Shown piece after piece: positions 52,833-61,063 of a stretch of DNA of 64,000 nt (positions are counted from its first letter, which is position 1; each line of letters starts with the position of its first letter). Source of the stretch: Virgibacillus sp. NKC19-3. GTDB taxonomy: Bacteria > Bacillota > Bacilli > Bacillales > Amphibacillaceae. Position numbers and translations under genes: made by a program. The stretch is from the NCBI RefSeq assembly GCF_019837165.1, contig NZ_JAGYHC010000001.1:1364001-1428000 (forward strand), given 5' to 3'. Under the pieces are notes generated by a model. It was not told the origin of the DNA and ran no database searches. It saw nothing but the letters and a program-made list of their open reading frames with translations.

Positions 52833-53693
52833 ATGAAATTGGCCTTCAGTACAAATGCATTTACGAATGTGACATTGCCCCAGGCGGTAGCAGAAATTGG
52901 AAAGTGTGGATATGGCGGCGTTGAAATTTTAGCTGATAAACCACATGCTTTTCCACCAACTCCGAATGCCTTATGGGTAGATGAAGTCAAACGAAACCTC
53001 CATGATTGTCAATTAGAAGTTTCTAATATTAATGGGAATACAGCTTGTGGATTTTTTCGTGATCCAACCGGTGAACCTACCTTTGAACCATCGTTATGCA
53101 ATGCACAGCCTCTCATTCGACAAAAACGTATCGATTATGCCAGGCAGTGTATAGACCTTGCAGTGGCTCTTGGTAGTTCCAATATAAGTATCACTAGCGG
53201 GATATGCTTACCTGGAAATCCGCCAGCCCAAGCCTTTAAATATTTTGTTGATTCCTTACAGTATATTACGGATTATGCTGAAAAACACAATATTAATGTA
53301 GGGATAGAGTATGAGCCTGGTTTATTGATTGAAAACGGGGAAGAACTTCTTCAAATCATTAAAGAAGTAGGATCTAATAAATTAGGGGCTAACCTTGATT
53401 TAGGTCATGCGGTGGTAGGAGGAGAAAACGTCCCGCATTTAGTTGAACAAATGGGACCCTATATTTGGAACATTCATTTGGAAGATATTCTTGGAACCAA
53501 ACACTATCATCTCATTCCTGGTGATGGTTCCATGAATTTCAAAGCAATCCTGCAACACTTGCAATCTATGGATTATCGGGGTTTTATTACTATTGAATTA
53601 TACACTTATGTAGATCAGCCAATCTATGCTGCTGAAAGATCTATAGCTTTTCTTAGACCACTGATGGATAAAATAAAAGGAGTGAATGTATGA
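52833..53693 (+). CDS. Sugar-phosphate isomerase/epimerase-like TIM barrel (EboE-like, first copy)
   Basis: A 286-residue AP-endonuclease-2/xylose-isomerase-like TIM barrel. It opens KLAFSTNAFTNVTLPQAV. Metal ligands are seen in GIEYEPGLL (Glu about 167), NLDLGHAV (Asp, His), NIHLEDI (His) and ITIELYTY (Glu). It is a paralogue of the protein at 54505; both carry GxxGxEIL-D-PHAFPP near residue 30. EboE proteins of ebo clusters belong to this fold. Substrates of this cluster are unknown, but a phosphorylated or cyclic polyol is plausible. GAGGG precedes the ATG. It overlaps the next gene by four bases. Confidence 0.85.
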   Translation: MKLAFSTNAFTNVTLPQAVAEIGKCGYGGVEILADKPHAFPPTPNALWVDEVKRNLHDCQLEVSNINGNTACGFFRDPTGEPTFEPSLCNAQPLIRQKRIDYARQCIDLAVALGSSNISITSGICLPGNPPAQAFKYFVDSLQYITDYAEKHNINVGIEYEPGLLIENGEELLQIIKEVGSNKLGANLDLGHAVVGGENVPHLVEQMGPYIWNIHLEDILGTKHYHLIPGDGSMNFKAILQHLQSMDYRGFITIELYTYVDQPIYAAERSIAFLRPLMDKIKGVNV

Positions 53694-54508
53694 TGAAATA
53701 TTTCGATCCACATATTCATGTGTATTCTCGCACGGTTGATGATTATAAAAGTATGGCAACGGCTGGAGTTAGAGCCATTGTAGAACCTTCCTTCTGGTTA
53801 GGAAGCAAAAGAAGGTATCCGGAGTCACACTTGGATTATTTTGAACATGTCCTTTCCTTTGAACCGAAGCGGGCGAAAGAACATGGGATAGAACACTATG
53901 CCTGTTTAGGTATGAACCCGAAAGAAGCGAACGACTTGGAGTTAGCCCATGCAGTTATTGATGCGTTACCGGAATTTTTAAAACGGGATAATTGTGTGGC
54001 ATTGGGTGAAACAGGCTTTGATATCATAAGCAAAGAGGAAGAAGAAATCATGAGGAGACAATTGCGGCTGGCCAAAGACCTAAACATGCCGGTCATGGTT
54101 CACACTCCTCATCAAAACAAACGGGATGGAACGATACGAACCGTGGAGATTTTAAAGGAGGAAGGTCTTGACCCTGATCAGGTGATTCTAGATCATAATA
54201 CCCTTGACACTATTGACGTAGCTGTGGAATACGGTGGATGGAGCGGTATGACTATTTATCCTGGAAAAATTTCCATCGAAGGTGTTATTGAGATTTTGGA
54301 TCGTTATGGGACGGATCGTATGATGATCAATACGGCAGCAGATTGGGGGCCTGCAGATCCGCTCAGTGTTCCTAAGGCGGCTACAGAGATGTTAAAACAA
54401 GGTTATGCGGAAGAGCGTATTCAAAAATTGGTGTGGAACAATCCGATTCAATATTACAAGCAATCAGGTAAACTGAAATTACAGGAAGGGAAGGGCGTTA
54501 CCTCATGA
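53690..54508 (+). CDS. TatD-family metal-dependent hydrolase (EboB-like)
   Basis: A 272-residue amidohydrolase-fold protein. Metal-binding residues are HxH in FDPHIHVYS (residues 7-9), Glu in ALGETGFD (about 107), His in VMVHTPHQN (about 138), His in LDHNT (about 170) and Asp in NTAADWGPAD (about 222). TatD relatives include DNases and lactonases. In ebo clusters the EboB member belongs to this family. The first ATG at 53690 overlaps the previous stop codon, and AAAGGAG lies seven bases upstream. Confidence 0.85.
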   Translation: MMKYFDPHIHVYSRTVDDYKSMATAGVRAIVEPSFWLGSKRRYPESHLDYFEHVLSFEPKRAKEHGIEHYACLGMNPKEANDLELAHAVIDALPEFLKRDNCVALGETGFDIISKEEEEIMRRQLRLAKDLNMPVMVHTPHQNKRDGTIRTVEILKEEGLDPDQVILDHNTLDTIDVAVEYGGWSGMTIYPGKISIEGVIEILDRYGTDRMMINTAADWGPADPLSVPKAATEMLKQGYAEERIQKLVWNNPIQYYKQSGKLKLQEGKGVTS

Positions 54509-55344
54509 AATTAGCTTTTAGCAGCAATGGGTTTAAACATTATGATATTTTGGATGCGATTACCACTCTATCTAACATTGGCTATGAGGGGATTGAGATT
54601 TTGCTTGATACACCGCATGCTTTCCCTCCCGACTTAACGTCTGCGAAGATAGAGGCGATCAAAGAAACATTACAAAAAACAAATATGGAAATCTCGAATT
54701 TAAACGCCTTTATGCTCTATGCCATCCGGGATAATTGGCGCCCTTCCTTTATTGAAGCTGAAAAAGAGGAGCGCAGAAAAAGGATAGATCATACTCATAA
54801 TTGTATTGACTTAGCAACACAACTAGGTTGTAAGACGATTTCAACAGAACCTGGTGGTCAGCTCATCGGTGTTGAAAGAGATTGGGCAAATAAGGTGTTT
54901 ATTGAAGCCATGGAAGAATTGGCAGATCATGCTGAGCATTCCGATATAACTATTCTGGTTGAACCGGAGCCAGAGTTACTAATAGAGACATCCGATCAAT
55001 TTATTGCGTTTAAAAAGGAGGTTCCTTCCAAGAACATTGCGTTAAACTTTGATATCGGTCATTTCTACTGTGTCAATGAAGATCCTGCGTACTTAGTAGA
55101 CAAACTATTGCCCTATACAGGACATTATCATTTGGAAGACATTTCTTTCAATCGAGCTCACAATCATTTAATACCGGGAGAAGGGGCTATTAATATTCCT
55201 GAAGTGTTGGATAGGATCCAAAATACAGGTTACGAGGGATATGTCACTGTTGAACTCTATCCTTATCAGGATCGGGTTATCGAGGCAGCTACTCAAGCTT
55301 ATAATTATATCATTTCCGTCATGGGGCAGTTACAAACGAAATGA
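54505..55344 (+). CDS. Sugar-phosphate isomerase/epimerase-like TIM barrel (EboE-like, second copy)
   Basis: A 279-residue paralogue of the protein at 52833. The N-terminus is KLAFSSNGFKHYDILDAI, with IGYEGIEILLDTPHAFPPD. Metal ligands are in LVEPEPELLIE, NFDIGHFY, YHLEDISFN and VTVELYPYQD. Two divergent barrels in one operon suggest two isomerisation steps or a hetero-oligomer. It overlaps both neighbours by four bases (ATGA), so translation is coupled. Confidence 0.85.
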   Translation: MKLAFSSNGFKHYDILDAITTLSNIGYEGIEILLDTPHAFPPDLTSAKIEAIKETLQKTNMEISNLNAFMLYAIRDNWRPSFIEAEKEERRKRIDHTHNCIDLATQLGCKTISTEPGGQLIGVERDWANKVFIEAMEELADHAEHSDITILVEPEPELLIETSDQFIAFKKEVPSKNIALNFDIGHFYCVNEDPAYLVDKLLPYTGHYHLEDISFNRAHNHLIPGEGAINIPEVLDRIQNTGYEGYVTVELYPYQDRVIEAATQAYNYIISVMGQLQTK

Positions 55345-56225
55345 GGAGTAACCTTCGATCCTATTTTGAGCTGGTTCGTCTCCCCAATCTATTTACGGCC
55401 ATGGCTGACATTTCAGCGGGAGGATGGATAGCGGTTGGAACCGTTTCTTATTTTTTTACATCGTTTGATTTCTTATTTTTACTATTAGCCAGCATATCAT
55501 TATACGCCATGGGAATGGTTTGGAACGATTATTTCGATGTAGAAACAGATCGGGTAGAAAGGCCGGAACGTCCGATTCCTTCAGGGCGAATCCTTCCCTC
55601 CCAGGCACTTATTTTGGGTATCATCCTTGGAGTGTTGGGAATCGTCTTCGCTGCATTCGTGAATTGGATGAGTTTACTCATTGCGTTCACGATTGTATGT
55701 GCTGTCCTTTTATATGATTATGATGCGAAACATCATGCTGTATTCGGTCCGATTGTTATGGGGGGCTGCCGAGCTTTAAATCTACTATTAGGTGTAAGTA
55801 TTCTATCTGATCAAGTTGGTTCCTATTGGTGGGTTTCCCTATTTGGTTTTATGTATATCATAGCCGTAACGTATATGGCACAAGGAGAAGTAGGGGATCA
55901 ACTCCATCCTCTTCGGGTTCGCATCATGGCTGTTACTATTTGTTTATGTGTAGGTGGTGTTACTTTATTGGGACTCGGGGAGCACGCGACCGTCACGGTT
56001 ATTGCGATTATCCTCTTTGCTGGATGGACATTTAAGGGTGTTGGTCCGGCTTTGAGAAGACCGATTCCACCCCGCATTCAAAAAGCAGTCGGGACTAGTA
56101 TCGTTGGTTATCCGCTTTTAAATGCGGCGATTGCTTCGATTTTTGGTGGATGGCTCGCTTTTGTTACGGTGGCCATTTTTCTAGGATTTAGTTATCTATT
56201 TTCCCATCTTTTTGCGGTTACGTAA
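55341..56225 (+). CDS. UbiA-family prenyltransferase (EboC-like)
   Basis: A 294-residue integral membrane enzyme with about eight or nine helices. The first Asp-rich motif is NDYFDVETDRVERPERPIPSG (about 62-82), which binds Mg-prenyl diphosphate. The second is YDYDAKHHAVFG (about 130). It transfers an isoprenoid chain to an acceptor. The operon context, with a cyclitol-phosphate synthase and barrel isomerases, suggests a polar polyol acceptor, as proposed for EboC. The N-terminus has SYFELVRLPNLFTAMADI, typical of UbiA. It overlaps the upstream gene by four bases. Confidence 0.9.
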   Translation: MRSNLRSYFELVRLPNLFTAMADISAGGWIAVGTVSYFFTSFDFLFLLLASISLYAMGMVWNDYFDVETDRVERPERPIPSGRILPSQALILGIILGVLGIVFAAFVNWMSLLIAFTIVCAVLLYDYDAKHHAVFGPIVMGGCRALNLLLGVSILSDQVGSYWWVSLFGFMYIIAVTYMAQGEVGDQLHPLRVRIMAVTICLCVGGVTLLGLGEHATVTVIAIILFAGWTFKGVGPALRRPIPPRIQKAVGTSIVGYPLLNAAIASIFGGWLAFVTVAIFLGFSYLFSHLFAVT

Positions 56226-56252
56226 ATCTATTTTTTAGGAAGGATGAGTTTT

Positions 56253-57605
56253 TTGAATTCAAAACATGTTGTTGTACTGGATATTATTAGCTTAACGCCT
56301 CAGTTGCTGGAAGACCCTGAATTAACCCCTAATATACAGAAATTGCTGCATAAGGGGCAACATGCTAAGGTGAAACCTGTGTTTCCCGCGGTAACAGGTT
56401 CGATGCAGGCGACGTATATCACAGGGGAAGACCCCTCTGAACACGGCATTATTGCCAACGGGATTCCCGATCTTGATTATAAGGAAATTACAATGTGGAA
56501 TCAAACGATGATACCAATGCAAGGGAAAAAAATATGGGAAAAGCTGAAAGAGCAAGATCCGGAGGCAACCACTTCTATCTTGTTTTGGCAGTTTAGCAAG
56601 CTATCTACGGCTGATTATGTGGTGACTCCAGCACCCATACATCTTGAGGATCATACGATTTTATGGTGTGATTCCAAACCACGGGATTTATACGGTAAGT
56701 TAAGAGAGAAATTGGGCGAATTTGAATTGTCGTCTTTCTGGGGGCCACTTGCATCTGTGAAATCCAGTGAATGGATTGCCAAAGCAGCTGTCGATGTGTT
56801 GGAAGAATACAAACCAAGGTTGTCCCTTGTTTATTTACCGAATATGGACTATCATTCCCAGCGATATGGCCCGGATAGTGAACAGGCACGCCAAGCTGTA
56901 CGTGAATTAGATAGGGTAGTCGGAGAATTCGTGGAAGACCTTGAGGAGCGAAATCTAATCTACGACACAGAACTGGTTATTTTATCCGAATATGCGTTTC
57001 GACCTGTACATCGTCCCATTCATATTAACCAAATCTTAAATGAAAATGGTTATGTGGCTGTAAAAGAGGTACAAGATATGGATTTCATTGATCTGGAAAT
57101 GTGCTGTGCTTTTGCGATGTCAGATCATCAGTTAGCGCATGTCTATATCTCCCATGAAGAAGATATACCTTCTGTTAAAGCATTATTAGAGGAAACGCCG
57201 GGTGTTGCGGAAGTATGGGGAGAAGAGGAAAAAAAAGCACATCATATCGACCATGAACGCGCTGGAGAGTTAATCGCAATTGCGGAACCGGATAGTTGGT
57301 TTGTGTATTACTGGTGGTTAAACAATAAACGAGCACCGGAATATGCTTATACGGTAGATATTCACCGAAAGCCCGGTTATGATCCTGTTGAATTATTTGT
57401 TAATCCAGAAACCAAAACGATTCCGCTAGATACGGATAAAATCGGTGGGTCACATGGATTGCCACCTCGTAGTGAGAAGGATTTGGTTTCATTAATCGTT
57501 ACGAACAAAGATATTGACTTACCATCACAGCTGGAAGCTAAGGAGGTTCATGATCTTTTACTAAGACTATCCCTACAAGCGTCGGGTAAATCAATGCAGT
57601 CATGA
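56253..57605 (+). CDS. Alkaline-phosphatase-superfamily phosphodiesterase (EboF-like)
   Basis: A 450-residue protein of the nucleotide pyrophosphatase/phosphodiesterase branch. The nucleophile Thr is in FPAVTGSMQATYITG (about 45), with EDPSEHGIIANG after it. Other metal ligands are Asp in VVVLDI, Asp/His in PNMDYHSQRYG (about 200) and His in GGSHGLPP (about 398). The usual second-site SDHG appears as SEYAF, a change that could alter metal binding. An ATG at 56244 abuts the AGGAAGG site, so TTG at 56253 is preferred. EboF proteins of ebo clusters fall in this superfamily. Confidence 0.85.
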   Translation: MNSKHVVVLDIISLTPQLLEDPELTPNIQKLLHKGQHAKVKPVFPAVTGSMQATYITGEDPSEHGIIANGIPDLDYKEITMWNQTMIPMQGKKIWEKLKEQDPEATTSILFWQFSKLSTADYVVTPAPIHLEDHTILWCDSKPRDLYGKLREKLGEFELSSFWGPLASVKSSEWIAKAAVDVLEEYKPRLSLVYLPNMDYHSQRYGPDSEQARQAVRELDRVVGEFVEDLEERNLIYDTELVILSEYAFRPVHRPIHINQILNENGYVAVKEVQDMDFIDLEMCCAFAMSDHQLAHVYISHEEDIPSVKALLEETPGVAEVWGEEEKKAHHIDHERAGELIAIAEPDSWFVYYWWLNNKRAPEYAYTVDIHRKPGYDPVELFVNPETKTIPLDTDKIGGSHGLPPRSEKDLVSLIVTNKDIDLPSQLEAKEVHDLLLRLSLQASGKSMQS

Positions 57606-57632
57606 TTTTAGTGAGGAAGGAGAAGTGGCGTC

Positions 57633-58814
57633 ATGGAAAAGACAGGCGTTCTTATTGTTGGAGCTTTGGGTACGATTTCCGTAAGTGTAATAACAGGTAT
57701 AACTGCAATCAATCGGGGTTTACTCCCGGAAAGAGGGATGATAGCAAATGAAGCTGATTTTGATCCTTTGAATATGGTTCCGATGGATCGTTTGGTATTT
57801 GGAGGCTGGGATATTCGGGAAGACACGCTCATAGAAGCAGCCCGTAAGCAAGAGGTTGTCCCGCCCTCTATCCTGGAGGAGATTAGCGAGGAGTTAGAAA
57901 ATATCCCTGTTTGGCCCGGGGCTTTATCCAACGTAGATGATCACATTCAAGATGTATATGCGTTGCAGGATTCGCCCGCTTCACTACTTGAAGAAGTTCG
58001 AAATATTTCAGAAAGTATCGACCAATTTAAACAAGAACACAACGTTCATAGAGTGGTAGTCGTCAATGCAACGGCAACAGAGAAATATGTAGAACCCTTA
58101 TCATTGTATGACTGCTTAGACAATTTTGAAGATGGACTGGAGTCTGATTCGAAGGACATTCGTTCCGGTATGTTATACGCATATGCGGCATTGAAAAATG
58201 GGTGTGCCTATGTAAATTTTACCCCTAGCATAACAGCTGAAATTCCTGCATTACAGGAGCTAGCCGAGAAGGAACAGGTGCCCATAGCCGGAAAAGATGG
58301 CAGAACGGGTCAAACATTATACAAACACGTGTTAGGTAAAATGTTTAAAGCGAGAGGGTTAAAAATAAAAGGCTGGTATAGTACCAATATCCTTGGTAAT
58401 GCGGATGGGAAGGTACTAAATGACCCTGAACATTCCGCTACGAAAATTGCTTCGAAGGAAAATGGGCTTGAACATATTCTTGGTTATCATGATTTTGACC
58501 ATCTGGTTCGCATTGATTACTTTCCCATCCGCGGTGATCACAAAGAGGCTTGGGATACGATTGAATTTGAAGGTTGGTTGGGAGAACAAATGAGTATGAA
58601 AGTAAATTGGCTAGGTTCAGATGCGACATTGGCCGCCCCACTCATTATTGATTTGGTACGCTTTATGGATCATGCCTTACGATTGAACCTTTCAGGCTTC
58701 CAGAAGCACTTAGCCTTGTTCTTTAAATCACCATATCAAGATGAAGAATATGCCATGGATGAACAATATCAACGGTTGTTGCAGTTTACAAATACCGTCA
58801 ACACCATTAGATAG
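57633..58814 (+). CDS. myo-Inositol-3-phosphate synthase family protein
   Basis: A 393-residue NAD-dependent cyclase that converts glucose-6-phosphate to inositol-3-phosphate. Visible landmarks are VLIVGALGTISVSV (NAD-binding), VFGGWDIRED (about 50), VVVNATATEKY, GKDGRTGQTLYKHVLGKMF (about 229), NILGNADGKVL (about 253) and RIDYFPIRGDHKEAWD (about 293). Inositol synthesis is uncommon in Bacillaceae. It ends the prenyltransferase operon, where known ebo clusters carry EboD, another sugar-phosphate cyclase. A strong GGAAGGAG site precedes the ATG. Confidence 0.9.
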   Translation: MEKTGVLIVGALGTISVSVITGITAINRGLLPERGMIANEADFDPLNMVPMDRLVFGGWDIREDTLIEAARKQEVVPPSILEEISEELENIPVWPGALSNVDDHIQDVYALQDSPASLLEEVRNISESIDQFKQEHNVHRVVVVNATATEKYVEPLSLYDCLDNFEDGLESDSKDIRSGMLYAYAALKNGCAYVNFTPSITAEIPALQELAEKEQVPIAGKDGRTGQTLYKHVLGKMFKARGLKIKGWYSTNILGNADGKVLNDPEHSATKIASKENGLEHILGYHDFDHLVRIDYFPIRGDHKEAWDTIEFEGWLGEQMSMKVNWLGSDATLAAPLIIDLVRFMDHALRLNLSGFQKHLALFFKSPYQDEEYAMDEQYQRLLQFTNTVNTIR

Positions 58815-59052
58815 AATTTGTGATTACAAGATATGGGAACCTCCGAAACATAACCAGTTTGTCCCTTCCTTTATTCCTGTTACGGCAAGGAAGTTAAGGG
58901 ATCAAAAGATAAGGTTTGATCCTTATGGATTGAACCTTGTTATTGGTTCATTTTTAACGATTACTGATATATCACGCGTGTCACCCTTGTAGTCTAGAAA
59001 ATTATAAATTTTTGAGTCTGTGAATAATTCAGTGGCCAAATAAGCTACATTC

Positions 59053-59285
59053 GGCTCCAGCGCCCAGCAACTAGCAGTTTTTTTGATGGGACGAGCATGA
59101 GCGCAGTCCCAAACTTCACACTTATTCACAAGTCAACATTGGTTCGCTTGACAAAGGAAGGTCGACTAAGAACGGCCTTGCCGGCTAACGTCGGCATACC
59201 CCTAATGCAGGGGCATGTTTCCTTATCTCACCTGAGGAATGCTCAGCTTGTACGTTGCTAACCGGACGCTTGCGCCTTTGTTCTT
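59053..59285 (+). repeat. Interspersed repeat, copy B
   Basis: This shares nearly all blocks with copy C in reverse orientation: GGGACGAGCATGAGCGCAGTCCC-type hairpin, CAAGTCAACATTGGTTCGC, AAGAACGGCCTTGCCGGC and the CCCCTAATGCAGGGG hairpin. The ends GCGCCCAGCAAC (59060-59071) and GTTGCTAACCGGACGC (59254-59269) form an imperfect inverted repeat. It sits between the ebo-like operon and the thioredoxin-like gene. The remaining interval 58815-59052 has no recognisable gene. Confidence 0.88.
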
Positions 59286-59325
59286 ATATTTTCAAAGATA
59301 TTTTCGGATGTGAGGGAGTGAATGG

Positions 59326-59796
59326 ATGGATAGGAAATGGTATCGCAAACATTTATCAAAATTTTTGGTTAGTTTAATTACGCTGGGTTTTGGGGTGGTA
59401 CTTATCGGATGGGTTATAAGTCAACAAGGAGAGTCCCTCCAATACCCGGATCATGAATTAACAGGATCTGTACAAGAAGTGGAAGAAGCGTTTATGCAAC
59501 TAACGGAAGATACGGATGGGTCTTTTATTTATATGTTTGAACCCGGGTGTGAGCAATGTCATAGCATGAGCGAGGTTTTCCTTCCGTTAGCCCAACAAAT
59601 GGATGTGTCTATTAAAGCCTTGAATGTTGATAAATATCCAATAGGAAAAGAAGTTGCTGATGTACATGAATTTCCTTATATTACGTATTTCAATGATGGA
59701 TGGGAAATCGCGTATATGGAAGGAGAGAATCCTGAAGAATACTATATGGAATTTTTTGATCATTTTCGATTCGGCGGAGGGCATGATCATCATTAG
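59326..59796 (+). CDS. Membrane-anchored thioredoxin-like protein
   Basis: A 156-residue protein with an N-terminal membrane anchor (about 12-33) and an extracytoplasmic thioredoxin-like domain. The active site is CEQC (FEPGCEQCHSM, about 74-77), and the cis-Pro region is DVHEFPYITYF (about 113). The tail is His-rich (GGGHDHH). It may form or reduce disulfides in exported proteins. Neighbouring surface proteins contain few Cys residues, so its client is not obvious. GAGGGAG precedes the ATG. Confidence 0.8.
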   Translation: MDRKWYRKHLSKFLVSLITLGFGVVLIGWVISQQGESLQYPDHELTGSVQEVEEAFMQLTEDTDGSFIYMFEPGCEQCHSMSEVFLPLAQQMDVSIKALNVDKYPIGKEVADVHEFPYITYFNDGWEIAYMEGENPEEYYMEFFDHFRFGGGHDHH

Positions 59797-59875
59797 AGAA
59801 GCCGAGATCTAAAAATCCATTAACAAAAAAAGGAATATCCTAAACCACTATTGCAGTAAATTATGAATTTTCTTA

Positions 59876-59904
59876 TTGACAGATAATTCTTTATACATTA
59901 TGAT
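59876..59904 (+). promoter_or_regulatory. SigA promoter of the LacI-type regulator gene
   Basis: TTGACA (59876-59881) and TATGAT (59899-59904) are spaced by exactly 17 bases. Confidence 0.85.
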
Positions 59905-59907
59905 AGA

Positions 59908-59921
59908 TGTAATCGATTACA
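59908..59921. promoter_or_regulatory. LacI-family operator, perfect palindrome
   Basis: TGTAATCGATTACA is a perfect 14-bp palindrome with central CG, the classical LacI/GalR operator form. It covers the predicted transcription start, so the regulator gene is probably autorepressed. Confidence 0.85.
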
Positions 59922-59956
59922 AGATTGATGCTGCCAATGAGGAGTAGAGGAATAAA

Positions 59957-60940
59957 ATGGTGAACATCCAACAAGTTGCAAAAGAAGCGGGTGTATCTGT
60001 AGCTACAGTCTCACGCGTGTTACATGAACCAAATGTGGTTACGGTGAAAACAAAACTGAAAGTAGAAGAAGCGATTCAAAAATTGAATTATAATCCGAGT
60101 ATGCTCGGCAGGAATTTAAGAAAATCCGAAAGTCGATTGCTTTTGATCCTTATCCCTGATATTTCGAATCCGTTTTACTTCGATATCATTAAAGGGATTG
60201 AAAGTGTTTTTATTCGCAACCATTATAATATTCTGTTATGTGAAACGAACTCGAACCCGGAGCGGGAAAATATATATTTTGATCTTATTAGGGCGAAAAT
60301 GGCTGATGGGATTATTTCGATGGATCCTGCTGTCAACATGGAAGCGCTTATGGACCTGGCTGAAAATTACCCGGTTATACAATGCAGTGAATACACCGAT
60401 GAAGGTGACATTCCGTATGTGACTATTGATAATGAAGCAGCATCTCATAGGGCCGTCAAGCATTTAATTAAGATTGGAAACGAGAAAGTAGCATTAATAA
60501 ATTCAAATAAGAAGTATCTTTATACTCGCCAACGGAAAAAAGGATATCAAAGGGCTTTAGAAGAGCAGGGGATTTCTGTCAGAAGTGAGTACATCTATCA
60601 TACGGACGATTTAGGGTTTGACTATGGACAGCAAACGATGAAAAGGATTTTAAAGTTAACCGATCCGCCAACGGCTATATTTACTGTATCTGATTTATTA
60701 GCGATTGGGGCATTAAAAGAAATTCATGCACAAGGTTTACATGTGCCGGATGATATCGCTGTGATAGGTTTTGATAAAATTGATTTCTCCAATATGACAA
60801 ATCCTGCGCTTACAACCATTGCCCAACCAATGTATAAAATGGGCACAATTGCCGCAGATATGTTGATCCAAAAAATCAAAGGAGAACATGTTGAAAGTAT
60901 TATTCTGGATCATGAGTTAGTGATACGAGAATCAACATAA
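59957..60940 (+). CDS. LacI/GalR-family transcriptional regulator
   Basis: A 327-residue repressor. The N-terminal helix-turn-helix with hinge is NIQQVAKEAGVSVATVSRVL (3-22) and LNYNPSMLGRNLRKSES. The periplasmic-binding-protein-like effector domain starts LLLILIPDISNPFYFDIIKGIE, with the C-terminal ALTTIAQPMYKMG. The effector is probably the sugar or polyol imported by the ABC transporter downstream. Operator sites lie at its own promoter and, less perfectly, upstream of thuA. GAGGAGTAGAGG precedes the ATG. Confidence 0.93.
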   Translation: MVNIQQVAKEAGVSVATVSRVLHEPNVVTVKTKLKVEEAIQKLNYNPSMLGRNLRKSESRLLLILIPDISNPFYFDIIKGIESVFIRNHYNILLCETNSNPERENIYFDLIRAKMADGIISMDPAVNMEALMDLAENYPVIQCSEYTDEGDIPYVTIDNEAASHRAVKHLIKIGNEKVALINSNKKYLYTRQRKKGYQRALEEQGISVRSEYIYHTDDLGFDYGQQTMKRILKLTDPPTAIFTVSDLLAIGALKEIHAQGLHVPDDIAVIGFDKIDFSNMTNPALTTIAQPMYKMGTIAADMLIQKIKGEHVESIILDHELVIREST

Positions 60941-61063
60941 GATAGAAAACGACATAGGCTAGCATTTTATGATAACCCTGAATGTTGTAATAGATTGCCA
61001 GGCTGAGTCGTAGACTATAAAAATGGAAATAGGAAGCATATTAAAAAGAGGAGGGTAACATGT

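Noticed and set aside
58741-58992. Open frame overlapping the end of the inositol-phosphate synthase gene
   Set aside because: It starts inside a confident gene, has no ribosome site, and its tail shows no recognisable similarity; possibly an old fragment.
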